This document shows, in pieces, positions 45,694 through 57,559 of a DNA stretch of 64,000 nt (positions are counted from its first letter, which is position 1; every line of letters starts with the position of its first letter). The notes beneath the pieces are model-generated. The model searched no databases. It was given only the letters and a program-made list of their open reading frames with translations, and had not been told where the DNA came from. Source of the stretch: Odiellus spinosus (Eukaryota > Arthropoda > Arachnida > Opiliones > Phalangiidae). The stretch covers positions 16,616,942 to 16,680,941 of the forward strand of contig OY987232.1 in NCBI GenBank assembly GCA_963920705.1, given 5' to 3'. The position numbers and the translations under genes are program-made.

Positions 45694-46334
45694 TAAGAGT
45701 ATGTCGCAACACGTGTCGCGGGGAATTCTTTCGCTATGTTTTAAATAAATTTTCAAAAGTGCTGAGTCATTTTCCATTTTAAATTAATGAAAAATCCGTG
45801 CCATCCTCACTTCAAATAATTTTTTGATCGAAGTATATTGGAAATCAGTCAATTTTGGTGTTTTAAAGCCTTTTTGGTTTGAGGTTGAGATCCAGTAACC
45901 TTTACAGAGAGAGTTCCTAGCCTGGTGGGTTAAGACTGGATATTGCCATGGCAACGGGATAGGTGCTTCACGCAGGTAAGCGGCCGGAACCCAGTTACGA
46001 GGAGAGAGAGTGGAGAAATAAGAGGAATCATCTATAGCAAAAGTGCGCGCTGAGCGTTGTTCAGTGCAGTTTGAGACAAACTTAAAAGGCAGATAGAAGG
46101 GGCGCCTTTATGTATAGCTAGACAGTAGACACTACTTCTGTTTACAACAGGAAATCGATTCGCAACGCGTAAGCGTAACCTCAGTAGTCTATCGAAAACG
46201 ACTAAATTTTAAGGCCTAACAATAATGTAATTTACGTGCATAGTTTTTTAAATCTATCTAATTTTGGGAGGCAATATATTTGCGTTTTGTTATAAGTTAC
46301 ATTACTGTTATACGCATATTTAATAGTATGTCTT
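45693..46334. promoter_or_regulatory. Unique, GC-richer block with an RFX X-box-like palindrome
   Basis: ATTGCCATGGCAAC (45942-45955) matches the palindromic X-box bound by RFX factors at 13 of 14 positions. It is followed by a strong plus-strand donor-like CACGCAG|GTAAGC (45970-45982) and an initiator-like TTCAGTG further on (~46059). The block stands out in base composition from its AT-rich surroundings. It could be a promoter with a non-coding first exon, but no coding sequence supports that. Confidence 0.25.
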
Positions 46335-46994
46335 AACGTTGAAAATTAGGCTTAATCTACGTTGGAAATTAGGCTTAATCGAAGTTTTAAATTAGGCTTA
46401 ATCGACGTTGGAAATTAGGCTTAATCTACGTTGGAAATTAGGCTTAATCTACGTTTTAAATTAGGCTTAATCGACGTTTTAAATTAGGCTTAAATCGGCC
46501 TTGGAAATTAGGCTTAATCGACCTTTGGAATTAGGCTTAATTAACGTTGAAAATTAGGCTTAAATTGGCCTTGGATATTAGGCTTAATCGTAGTATGAAA
46601 TTAGACATAATCGATGTTGGAAATTAGGCTTATCGATGTTGGAAATTAGGCTTATCGATGTTGGAAATTAGGCTTATCGATGTTAGAAATTAGGCTTATC
46701 GATGTTGGAAATTAGGCTTATCGACGTTGGAAATTAGGCTTATCGACGTTGGAAATTAGGCTTATCGACGTTGGAAATTAGGCTTATCGACGTTGGAAAT
46801 TAGGCTTATCGACGTTGGAAATTAGGCTTATCGACGTTGGAAATTAGGCTTAATCGTAGTATGAAATTAGGCTTAATCGTAGTATGAAATTAGGCTTAAT
46901 CGTAGTATGAAATTAGGCTTAATCGTAGTATGAAATTAGGCTTAATCGTAGTATGAAATTAGGCTTAATCGTAGTATGAAATTAGGCTTAATCG
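46335..46994. repeat. 22-23-bp tandem array (AATTAGGCTTAATCG)
   Basis: About 29 units such as GAAATTAGGCTTATCGACGT. The order is heterogeneous 23-mers, then a block of 22-mers (CTTATCGATG, CTTATCGACG), then homogeneous GTAGTATGAAATTAGGCTTA units. The reverse complement closely matches the array at 63887-64000. Confidence 0.95.
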
Positions 46995-47589
46995 AAAGTG
47001 ACTAGACCCTCGCCATTGCCTTTTAAAGTAACACTATGCCATATTTAGAGTCCTTCTATTGTTGGTCTAGGATAAAGCGTCAATGCTATCAAGAAATTTA
47101 ACAAACCCCTTTATTACTTTCCCGGCGAAAATCTTTTTATTCGAGAGATGAAAGCGAAAAGCAAAGCCATACTTTTGTTCAATGGAAGTTGATACAATAA
47201 CGAAACTTGAGGCGGAATAATACACAATGATAAGTCCGAATATATAAAGTAGTTCTTGATACCAAAAGCTCTTGGTCACTAGAGAATTGTCCAGTCTTTA
47301 TTCTCTAACTGAGACCATGACTATTGTCTCAACAGCGAACTTCAATTCCTGTCTAAGCTAGACAGATAATAATCTACAGGTCTTTCTTAACGGCTAAGCC
47401 TTGGTTACTTTCTAAGACTCAACAGACACGGATGGGATTTCACTAATTAGAAAATTTTACCACTGTTTGTCCTTGGATTAGATCCTATTTTTAGTTTTAT
47501 CATACTATTTAAAATTTAATACCTCTGAGTTGACGAGTTTTTAAGAAACTTTAAAAATTAAAATGTCAAAAATTTATATTTTTAAGTGA

Positions 47590-47657
47590 CGGGCCTTTGC
47601 TGATTAAGGTACGGGGCGTTGTTTACTTTTTTGGAACAAAGTATGGACTTTTGATAA
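47590..47657 (-). mobile_element. Family D end fragment (D5)
   Basis: CCTTTGCTGATTAAGGTACG, GGGCGTTGTTTACTT and TGGACTTTTGATAAC; the terminal inverted repeat alone. Confidence 0.7.
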
Positions 47658-48053
47658 CAGTTATTCGTTTTATTCGATGTATTAGTTCATGAGGTGGCCA
47701 TTACTTCGTTTTATTACGAATATTACTACCAGAAGCAACACACAGTCAGTTAAATTATATTCACTTGGATCTATATAAAGTCTTAGAGAAGTTTAAGTCT
47801 TGGTACGTTGCTTAGAAGACATTAAACGTATGGCGTTAACTTCTTGGCGCCGTAGCCAAGACTAATTGAATGAAGCGAATGGTCAGCTTCGTCGGCCAAC
47901 CAAAATATGATTGAATAACACAAAGGTTGGAAGCTACTTGGCCGAATAATAAATTTAGGAAACTACATAAACAAAAAAACCGTGGAGAAAGCTAAGAGAG
48001 TGCTTGACCATAAGATGTACAACTTGAGGAATGTTATTTAGGAACTAGGTAAA

Positions 48054-48302
48054 GGGATAATGAATAACTTCGGATATCCATTAATAACTAGGCTTGTTTT
48101 CAGATATTTTAATCTCGGATAAATTTAAGTTAATATAAATCCACAAATTATATAAACAGAATCGTTATTCAAATGCTGGATACGAATTAGACCCGGAGAT
48201 AAAAATTTTAAGCTCGATTAATAAACAAATCGCGTTTATTCGAACGGATAACGCGAAGATAAAAATACGACGTTTCTCGAAATCCGTAGTCTTATTCAAT
48301 TA
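48054..48302 (+). mobile_element. Family B element with internal deletion (B13)
   Basis: GGATAATGAATAACTTCGGA to GTTTCTCGAAATCCG, then jumps directly to TAGTCTTATTCAATTAA from the far end of B. About 250 bp are deleted. Confidence 0.85.
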
Positions 48303-48511
48303 AAACATTTAAAAAAGAAGATTTATTTTTTATAATCTATGGCTACAGCTACAGGCGCTCATTCTGATCTTTACAACACCAAACCATACCTCTTTAAACG
48401 CTTTATCTCTTGATATATAACCATTGTCACATTTCAACTCCCTCAGGACATCCCTTAAAATCCTCTACGCGTTTAAAGTCATAGTTAGGCCACAAACCAT
48501 CTGATTTACAA

Positions 48512-48901
48512 CTGGCAACTTATCTTAGAATATTATAGACGTTATACGTTCGGATAAAAAAAATTCAAAATTTATTTTCGTGAAAAATAACGAATAAAAA
48601 GATGATTTAAAATCTTAGTTTCGTCGTTTTATTTATATTCTTCGAATTAAAAGTCAATTTGAAATATTTTTCTTATATTTTAGACTAATTCTGGAAACGC
48701 GAATGTTTCTTATCCATCGTTATACGTTTGAATACTAGTAATTTGTAGATAGATAAAGCGCCAAACGCTTATCTTCGGGTAAACCTTTTAACAATTATAC
48801 GAATATACAAATTTCATTGTTTTAGTTACAAATAACTTATCCGAAAATAAAATATCTGAAAATATACGAATAACAGAAGATAATGGATATCAGATTCCGA
48901 T
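48512..48901 (-). mobile_element. Family F element (F8)
   Basis: TGGCAACTTATCTTAGAATA to GATAATGGATATCAGATTCC. The end bearing CGAATTC is missing. Confidence 0.88.
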
Positions 48902-49026
48902 TATCTCAAAATCTGCATAGCTTTTGAGACTTAATGTTAAGGCTACAAACACTTTAAATGCTTGGTGGTTTTTTAGCTAGACCCTATACTTGTATAGGTT
49001 CTAGCTAGTGTTTTGAGTCGTGCTGG

Positions 49027-49114
49027 TAGTCTGAAGTCTGAAGTCAGAAGTCTGAAGTCTGAAGTCTGAAGTCTGAAGTCTGAAGTCTGAAGTCTGAAGT
49101 CTGAAGTCTGAAGT
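49027..49114. repeat. 7-bp tandem repeat (AGTCTGA)
   Basis: About 12 copies of AGTCTGA with one AGTCAGA variant. Confidence 0.95.
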
Positions 49115-49571
49115 CGGTGTCCCAGAAATGACGAAAAACGTCATCGTATCGAAAAAACATTCGTTTCTTATCCACCAGACGTCACGACGTGATGTCCCAG
49201 ACAAATTTAAAATATCTATTTTTTTTTAAGATATCGATTTTCCACCAAGTGGTCTCCCGAATTTCGGAAAAAACCGCGTCGCGCTCGAAGCTTCATAGCT
49301 TTGCGATCGAGAGTTGGACGCTCATCCTCGTTACCACGGGTAATTGGTTAAACTTTAGCGAAAAACTCCTTATATCTTCATAGATATACAATACAGAAAA
49401 CAAGTCGTTGTTAATAAAGGGTCGTCGAGAACGAGATAAAAGGTAGCTTATGAAGGTTTCGGTTCTAGTCTGTCAGTAATGAAAACTCAAAAACAACAAA
49501 CAAGTCGTCGCGAACGAGATAATAAGGGAGCTTATGCGTGTTGGGTTTGAGTATGTCAGAAATAAAATATT

Positions 49572-51026
49572 TGATTTGAAAAACATGATTTGAAAAACAT
49601 GATTTGAAAAACATGATTTGAAAAACATGATTTGAAAAACATGATTTGAAAAACATGATTTGAAAAACATGATTTGAAAAACATGATTTGAAAAACATGA
49701 TTTGAAAAACATGATTTGAAAAACATGATTTGAAAAACATGATTTGAAAAACATGATTTGAAAAACATGATTTGAAAAACATGATTTGAAAAACATGATT
49801 TGAAAAACATGATTTGAAAAACATGATTTGAAAAACATGATTTGAAAAACATGATTTGAAAAACATGATTTGAAAAACATGATTTGAAAAACATGATTTG
49901 AAAAACATGATTTGAAAAACATGATTTGAAAAACATGATTTGAAAAACATGATTTGAAAAACATGATTTGAAAAACATGATTTGAAAAACATGATTTGAA
50001 AAACATGATTTGAAAAACATGATTTGAAAAACATGATTTGAAAAACATGATTTGAAAAACATGATTTGAAAAACATGATTTGAAAAACATGATTTGAAAA
50101 ACATGATTTGAAAAACATGATTTGAAAAACATGATTTGAAAAACATGATTTGAAAAACATGATTTGAAAAACATGATTTGAAAAACATGATTTGAAAAAC
50201 ATGATTTGAAAAACATGATTTGAAAAACATGATTTGAAAAACATGATTTGAAAAACATGATTTGAAAAACATGATTTGAAAAACATGATTTGAAAAACAT
50301 GATTTGAAAAACATGATTTGAAAAACATGATTTGAAAAACATGATTTGAAAAACATGATTTGAAAAACATGATTTGAAAAACATGATTTGAAAAACATGA
50401 TTTGAAAAACATGATTTGAAAAACATGATTTGAAAAACATGATTTGAAAAACATGATTTGAAAAACATGATTTGAAAAACATGATTTGAAAAACATGATT
50501 TGAAAAACATGATTTGAAAAACATGATTTGAAAAACATGATTTGAAAAACATGATTTGAAAAACATGATTTGAAAAACATGATTTGAAAAACATGATTTG
50601 AAAAACATGATTTGAAAAACATGATTTGAAAAACATGATTTGAAAAACATGATTTGAAAAACATGATTTGAAAAACATGATTTGAAAAACATGATTTGAA
50701 AAACATGATTTGAAAAACATGATTTGAAAAACATGATTTGAAAAACATGATTTGAAAAACATGATTTGAAAAACATGATTTGAAAAACATGATTTGAAAA
50801 ACATGATTTGAAAAACATGATTTGAAAAACATGATTTGAAAAACATGATTTGAAAAACATGATTTGAAAAACATGATTTGAAAAACATGATTTGGAAAAC
50901 ATGATTTGAAAAACATGATTTGAAAAACATGATTTGAAAAACATGATTTGAAAAACATGATTTGAAAAACATGATTTGAAAAACATGATTTGAAAAACAT
51001 GATTTGAAAAACATGATTTGAAAAAC
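49572..51026. repeat. 14-bp satellite array, almost perfectly uniform
   Basis: About 104 consecutive copies of ATGATTTGAAAAAC, with a single substitution seen by eye (TTTGGAAAAC, ~50895). All three minus frames stay open for ~480-530 codons because the 42-bp super-period contains no stop on that strand. The products would be the pure repeat MFFKSCFSNHVFQI, so I do not treat them as genes. The uniformity implies very recent expansion or ongoing homogenisation, and the assembled length may be underestimated. Confidence 0.97.
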
Positions 51027-51504
51027 TTCGTGTTTAAAGGGATCTAGAAACGCCATTCAAATTGTTCAAAGAGCGTTTATGCATGCATAACAAGCCCCTG
51101 CTATAGCATAATTCTTTTCAGCCTCTTTTACTATGTCATGGGTCTAGCTATTCTATGGGCTTGACCATCTTGTGTTAAGTTTTAGGCCTTTTTCTCGGCC
51201 CATTTAACACACCCCTAGCGCAGTGAAACGACAAGGCCTAATATTTTAAATGTCCCCTACCCTTTGGGTGTGTAGAGAAAACAATGCCCCTTCAAATCAA
51301 TCTTAAAAATGTTTCTTCGAGTTCAATCAAAAAATATTTTTGATCAAATCAATTGTCAAATACAGAGGGGGTTTTATTTTAGTTCGTTTATTTTTATAAA
51401 TTGGATTAGATCTAAGGTTCTTTTAATCAGATGTTATCCGTTTAAATACTTTGTATTTAAAAGCCCGCGCGAAAACGACTTCACTCAACAATACAAAGAA
51501 ATTA

Positions 51505-52035
51505 TAGCTAAGCCTATTTTCTGGGATAATTGGTAAATTTACAAACAAATATTAAACTAGAAATAAATTTAAAATAGGCTTAGCTAGATTCACGGAGATC
51601 CTGAATTTCGTCGTATTGAAGGGTCAGCAACCAATCAAATGTTATTGGAAGTCTCACCTTAAGATCTTGCCTTAACGAATGGACTTCAATCATTGGTCGC
51701 TGACACTTATTTTTGAATTCAGCTAAGCCTATTTTCCATACAAATATTTAACTAGAAATAAATTTAATATTTAAAATGAAAAATAGGCTTAGCTAAATTC
51801 ATGGAGATCTTGAATTTATTCGCGTTTATCAACCAATCGAATGCTATTAGAAGATATATGGAGATCTCGCCTCAGTGACAAGCCTTTGCTCATTGGTCGC
51901 TGACTCTTCAATGCGAAGAAATTCAAGATCTTGATGAATCCAGCTAAGCCTATTTTCAGGGTAAGTTTTAAATTTATTTCTAGTTTAATATTTGTTTGTA
52001 ATTTTGTTTTACTGTTGGATTAGACCTGCATTAAA
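51505..52035 (+). mobile_element. Family G, two copies in tandem (G6)
   Basis: One arm pair at 51573/51728 (AAATAGGCTTAGCTAGATTC and TTCAGCTAAGCCTATTTTC) and a second at 51782/51940 are joined by ATTTAACTAGAAATAAATTT. A partial arm (TAGCTAAGCCTATTTTCTGG) precedes them. Confidence 0.78.
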
Positions 52036-52412
52036 TTCCTAGGATTCAGAATTAAATTCGGGGCTACTTACTCTTTAGGAAGTTTAATTTGTTACCGATT
52101 GAGGGAGATAAGAAAAAACCATATTGATATCCGATTAGTAAGAAAAATTACAGGGAGTCGAAGTAAATGTGACATAGATGATTTTTTTTTTTTTGTAAAA
52201 GGAAAAAAAAATTATTGGAGATAAGGTGTCTGCTTCAATCCGCGTATTTTGTCAAATGGTTTTAGCTAAAGAGAACAATGGTGATCCCAATATCGACCCT
52301 TCATCCATCCATCCATTAGGGTACATGTCTTCGGGTATGGAGGTACGCGCGCACACCATATGTACCTTTTCCAGATTAATCGTATGATTTTAATTACTTT
52401 AATGACTTGAAT

Positions 52413-52751
52413 CAGAAGCCGATGAAACCCTCCTTTGAAGTCTACTACTCTAATGTTCGATATAGCGCTCATCTCTGTATGGGTAAAATTCACAATTTTA
52501 CGAGATCGGAGGGGTCCTACTTCATACCCCCCCTGTCTACGGAAAATTGGAAATTCTCTCTCTCCACAAACGACGACGTTTTTTTGACGAACTCCGAGGC
52601 TGCTAGAGATATTCGCTGGACGAACTCCCGCTCCGAAAATATCTACCGTTAGGAGGCCTACGAATCGCGCTTTTTGAAACTAACCCATACAGAGAGGTGT
52701 AGACAAGACCAGGGAGTAATAGACTTCAAAGGAGGGTTTCATCGGCTTCTG
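52413..52751 (+). mobile_element. Family A MITE, copy A20
   Basis: Complete; GTTCGATATAG variant on the left; no target duplication. Confidence 0.93.
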
Positions 52752-52802
52752 ATATGTCTTTAAAGGTGTATCACTTTAATCAATAAAAATAAACATTATA
52801 CT

Positions 52803-53142
52803 AACATAATACTAACATAATACTAACAGCAAAGGCTTAGGTAAATGCCCCGGCAGATTCTGCAGGATTTGAGACACTCTAGCGGCCGCAGTCGTCGTGT
52901 AAATAATGAAATTGGAAGCGCCACTCTGCGGAGAAACTCATTCCGGAGTTGGAAGGAGGGATGACAATATTGCCTAAATTCCGTCCCTCTCTCCAGACTC
53001 AAAATATCGAGGAAGAATCCAAATTACTCGGAGCCAGACAGGGGTGTTGACTTTTTTGTCTATTTTTAAGTTATGGGATATGGAACAAAACTAGACCTTT
53101 GCTGATAATATTAAGCTACAGGGCGTTGTTTAAATTTATGGT
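52803..53142 (-). mobile_element. Family D MITE (D6)
   Basis: TACTAACAGCAAAGGCTTAG, CTAGCGGCCGCAGTCG, ACTCAAAATATCGAGGAAGA, ending GCTGATAATATTAAGCTACA and GGGCGTTG. Confidence 0.85.
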
Positions 53143-53502
53143 AGATTTTGGCATAGATCTCTTGTCGTTACCCAAGTACGAATACCCCGATATTTTCCAT
53201 TTCAAAGAAGAAAGAAAAAAATTCTTTTTTCGTTGAGACATTGGAAACAATGAGAGGATTGCGTTTTGACGCTTTATGGAGTTCTTTATACTTTTGTTTT
53301 CAAAGATATTTGTTACGGACTACTTTCTTTTTTATATATTTAACAGTGTGTATCAGTACGCTTAGTATTTGAATATTGTATGAAATACTTTTCGATTTGG
53401 AAAAGAAATGACTGCATCATTTGAAAGAAGGAATGAAGTATATTTTTTATTATTATTATGATACTCTTGTTCAATATGAATTGACAAGACTATGTTTTAA
53501 CA

Positions 53503-53866
53503 ATAGTTTTCAAACGTATAACGATGGATAAGAAACATTCGCGTTTCCAGAATTAGTCTAAAATATGAGAAAATATTTCAAATTGACTTTTAATTCGAAG
53601 AATATAAATAAAACAACGAAACTAAGATTATAAATCATCTTTTTATTCGTTATTTTTCACGAAAATAAATTTCGAATTTTTTTATCCGAACGTATAACGT
53701 CTATAATATTCTAAGATAAGTTGCCATTTTTGGATAAAAACGGATATGGATTATGTTTTTTTACTTTATCTTCGAATAAGTTAACTCGAATGAAAAATAG
53801 TCAATTTTTAATCATCAGAATTTAGTAGATTTTATCCAATTAATAAAATTATACGAATTCCGAGAT
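53503..53866 (+). mobile_element. Family F element (F9)
   Basis: TTTTCAAACGTATAACGATG to TATACGAATTCCGAG. The first ~150 bp of F are missing. Confidence 0.88.
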
Positions 53867-54299
53867 ATTTATTTTCGAAAAAATAAAATGGTGATATCCT
53901 TACTTTTATTATTCCCTTACCCTTTAGTTTCAGTCAGCCCTATTAAAAGAGGTTAAAAAAATTGTTTGAGGGTGAAAGGGGTGGAGCTACAAGTTGGCTC
54001 GTTAAATAGGAAAACGATTGGGCGTCGAAGACTCGGAAAAAGAAATCTGTACACAAAAAGGAATTGGAATGACCACCGCAAATTTAAAAGGCAGTATAGT
54101 ATGAGCAGTTAAAAGTAATTGAGGTCCATTATCGGAGTAGCTATAACTGGAAGAGAATTGGCCACCGCCTGCTACATATCTCTCCATTCAAAAATCGATC
54201 CAGAGAAAGTATATGACCCCTAAGTCGTAACCCCAACTTTTTTTATCGGATTCTAATCGTCAAATAGATTCTGTCACTGACAAACAAATGGAATTTGAA

Positions 54300-54348
54300 T
54301 AACATTTTGGGAAAGATCGTTAAAAAATGATTAAAAGTATATATATTA
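54300..54348 (-). repeat. Family H tail fragment
   Basis: GAAAGATCGTTAAAAAATGATTAAAAGTATATAT-type sequence, the same tail as at 13530 and 41228, directly adjoining I2. Confidence 0.45.
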
Positions 54349-54349
54349 T

Positions 54350-54665
54350 CAAGAATCCATTCAGGTTCCATAAGAATATGGGAGCATAGTTTTAGCCTCT
54401 GGTACCATCCTCCCAAACTTTGTAACAAAAGTTCGTCCGCAATTTTCGCAACATTTGTACGCTTAGATCTTTTTTCGGTCGGCTCCATTTTTATTACCCA
54501 AAATATTATGTCAAGGTCGTTAGTGGCGCGGGTTAATAATAGATGTCAGGAGCGATTTACTTGAAAAATCGATTCGAAGCGGACGAACTTTTGCTACAAA
54601 GTTTGGGAGGATGGTTATTGAATCGCGGCCCTCCCATATTCTTATGGAACCTGAATGGATTCTTG
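54350..54665 (+). mobile_element. Family I MITE (I2)
   Basis: Complete, ends CAAGAATCCATTCAGGTTCC and inverse, exact 7-bp flanks ATATTAT (54343-54349 and 54666-54672). Inverted relative to I1 and highly similar to it. Confidence 0.93.
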
Positions 54666-54701
54666 ATATTATCAAAAGTCAATCACTTTATTCAATATTA
54701 A

Positions 54702-55132
54702 AGTAAACAATGCCACGTAGCTTAATACTACCAGCAAAGGTTCGGTTTTAAGTCATCACCCCTGTCTGGCTCGACTAATTTGGACTCTTCCTCGATATCT
54801 TGAGTCGGGAGGGACGGACGGAAATTAGGCGGGGGGGTCCGACACTCTTGAATTCGCTGTACACCTGAGTTCAGCTTTGACAGTGCATTGAGTCAGAACT
54901 CTTATGAACTCTGAGTTCAGCTTTGATAGTGCAAAAAGAGTTCAGACATTTTGTACACCTGAGTTCGTGAGTGTCTGCCCCCTTGGTCTTTCCCACCAAC
55001 TCTGCTGAATTTCTCCATTGAGTGACGCTTCCTATTTGACGATTTACACGGCGACTGTGGCCGCTAGAGTGTCTCGAATCAGAAGGTAAGGGGCGTTGTT
55101 TACTTCAACGGAATAACGTTATAGACTTTTGC
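54702..55132 (+). mobile_element. Family D MITE with a foreign insert (D7)
   Basis: AAAGTAAACAATGCCACGTA to GGGGCGTTGTTTACTTCAAC. About 150 bp in the middle (54838-54985) are not D: they carry CACTCTTGAATTCG and repeated CACCTGAGTTCAGCTTTGA motifs with inverted relatives (GAGTTCGTGAGTGTC), a probable small insertion. Confidence 0.8.
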
Positions 55133-55459
55133 TATCCATGAATAGAGAAAGTTTGTGGAAAATATAAATATATATAAAAGCACCAAAGAGGGTATAGTCT
55201 ATATGGTATAGCGTCCAATTTGCGTCGCCCCGAGGAACAGGTAAGAAAAAAAAAAAATCACAGTCTTCTACATATAATAGGAGGAAAAGCAAGGACACTT
55301 TTTGGACCAAAATGATTTATGGTCTAGGGTCCTCGTATTGACCCTTCGAGAAACTTGTGACGACAAAGCGACATTTCGACGACTTCCATCACAACAACTA
55401 TTTTCTAAACAGGGTTCCCCCTAAATCAAGGTTATCAAAGCTTTGTTCATACCTAACTA

Positions 55460-56002
55460 GAGCTCGGAATTCGTATAACTTTAGTTAATTGAATAAAACC
55501 ATCGTGAATGTCAATCAGATATTAAAATATCCATTTCTTATTCGAGATATTAACGGATACCCGAATGTAACGGCAAACTTACAATTCATACTCATTGTTA
55601 TTTAGGAAATTGATACGAGTTATAAAGTTATTCATTCGCCGATAACGAACAATTTGAAACCTTTAGAGTTTCTTCGTCTATTTTAACCCAAAATTGAGAT
55701 CTCGAAGCTAGAATTGTTCCTTTCGATTTAGATGAAAAAAATCGAATTATTATATTTCATTCTACACGGATTTCGAGAAACGTCGTATTTTTATCTTCGA
55801 ATTATCCGTTCGAATAAACGCCTAATTTTGTTTATTAATCGAGCTTGAAATTTTATCTCCGGGTCTAATTCGTATCCAGCATTTAAATACGATTCTGTTT
55901 ATATAATTTGTGGATTTATATTAACTTAAATTTATCCGAGATTAAAATATTTGAAATATAAGGATAGTTATCAATCGTTAATCATTATCCAATTCCGAGC
56001 TC
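55460..56002 (-). mobile_element. Family B element, full length with TA flanks (B14)
   Basis: A 543-bp copy from GAGCTCGGAATTCGTATAAC to CCAATTCCGAGCTC, with TA at 55458-55459 and 56003-56004. Best evidence that family B duplicates TA. Confidence 0.93.
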
Positions 56003-56308
56003 TATCTAAGAAAGTTGTACTTTAGACACTGTAAGAAGTTTTGTATTAAAAGAAGGAGTGGTATACTTATTACTTGTTACTTATGGTAATATTAACTAAG
56101 TTACTTGGAACGAATCCCTAAAAGAAGACCAGAGAGAGAAAACAAAAGACGGAACTTTTCTTTTCAAAGACGATGGGAAGAACTCGGCCTATTCGTATAT
56201 ATACAATAATAATAGCTTATTTTCACTTGGCGAAATTCGCAGCGATTTTTTAATTCCGCCAACTGATATTTTTAATTTCGAAAAATTGTTAAGATCATGA
56301 AACTTGGA

Positions 56309-56375
56309 GCTAATAGTATTAAGCTACGGGGCGTTGTTTACTTATATGAAATACAGGGATAGACTTTTGATATAA
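56309..56375 (-). mobile_element. Family D end fragment (D8)
   Basis: CTAATAGTATTAAGCTACGG, GGCGTTGTTTACTTATATGA and GATAGACTTTTGATA; one inverted terminus. Confidence 0.7.
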
Positions 56376-56382
56376 GTTAGAA

Positions 56383-56720
56383 CAGAAGTCGATGAAACCC
56401 TCCTTTGAAGTCTACTACTCTAATGTTCGATATAGCGCTCCTCTCTGTATGGGTAAAATTCCCAATTTTACGAGATCGGAGGGGTCCTACTTCATACCCC
56501 CCTGTCTACGGAAAATTGGAAATTCTCTCTCTCCACAAACGACGACGTTTTTTTGACGAACTCCGAGGCTGCTAGAGATATTCGCTCGACGAACTCCCGC
56601 TCCGAAAATATCTACCGTTAGGAGGAGTACGAATCGCGCTTTTTGAAACTAACCCATACAGAGAGGGGTAGACAAGACCAGGGAGTAATAGACTTCAAAG
56701 AAGGGTTTCATCGGCTTCTG
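56383..56720 (+). mobile_element. Family A MITE, copy A21
   Basis: Complete; left end CAGAAGTCGATGAAACCC, intermediate between the GCC and TAG variants. No target duplication. Confidence 0.93.
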
Positions 56721-57083
56721 ATCAAAGTCATAGATATATAGATTTAATATTTTTCAGGTTTTCCAGATCACGAAGGAATCGAACGAAACATTTGAAAGTT
56801 TTCGGGTTTGTAAAGAAAATAAGATTGAAAATCAAGGACAGCGTTGGGAGTATTGTAAAACTAGTGGGAATGGAATTAATTTAAGCCAAAGGGGATTAAA
56901 TCATAGACCGATAAGAGATTAAGAGATTACTAAAAATATATTTCGAGATTTTTCGGATTTAGTAAATTTTTTTTATAGATTTCGATATTTGATAAAAATT
57001 TTAGATATATAATTTTGGAATTTACAGATTTTAATGAGGATATTAACCAAAATTTCGTTTTTTTTTAAAGAGTTTGGGATTAT

Positions 57084-57530
57084 CAGGGTGACCACTGAAA
57101 GTTTGAAAATCCTATATAGGAAATTTCTTTGTGAAATATAGGAAAATATAGGAAGAATTTTACGTAAAAAATAGGATAAAATAGGAAGAAATAAGTGTAA
57201 AATATATGATAAAATACGAAAATAATTAATTAAAAGTAGGAACCACGTTTATTATTGCGTCACAACTCTCGCCACCGGTTTAAACATGATATTAATATGA
57301 TCCAATTGCTTAAATAGTATGGAATTTTACAGACTATTTTAACTGGAAAATGTACGGTTAAGCTAAAAGAATCTTATACAGCCACGGCTGACAGTATGAT
57401 TTATAACTTTACCCTTAACTAGAGATTTTGAGTAGAAATATAGGAGATTATAGGAATTGCCATTAAATTATAGGAGAAAATAGGAAGGAGATGAAAATAT
57501 AGGAAAAAAATAGGAAAAGTGGTCACACTG
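57084..57530. mobile_element. Element L, hAT-like non-autonomous transposon
   Basis: The ends CAGGGTGACCACT and, inverted, CAGTGTGACCACT surround a 447-bp interior rich in TATAGGAAAA motifs on both flanks. The flanking octamers GGGATTAT and GGTTTTAT agree at 6 of 8 positions. CAG..GTGACCAC ends plus an 8-bp duplication point to the hAT superfamily. No transposase. Confidence 0.7.
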
Positions 57531-57559
57531 GGTTTTATATAACCCTAATCCACAAGCCA

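Noticed and set aside
47067..47279. Minus-strand ORF of 70 codons with hydrophobic stretches
   Set aside because: It superficially resembles a membrane protein, but it is short, unrecognised and has no supporting signals.
49465..51056. Minus-strand ORFs of 476-527 codons (MFFKSCFSNHVFQI repeats)
   Set aside because: They are the 14-bp satellite read in three frames; pure repeats with no start, domain or splice context.
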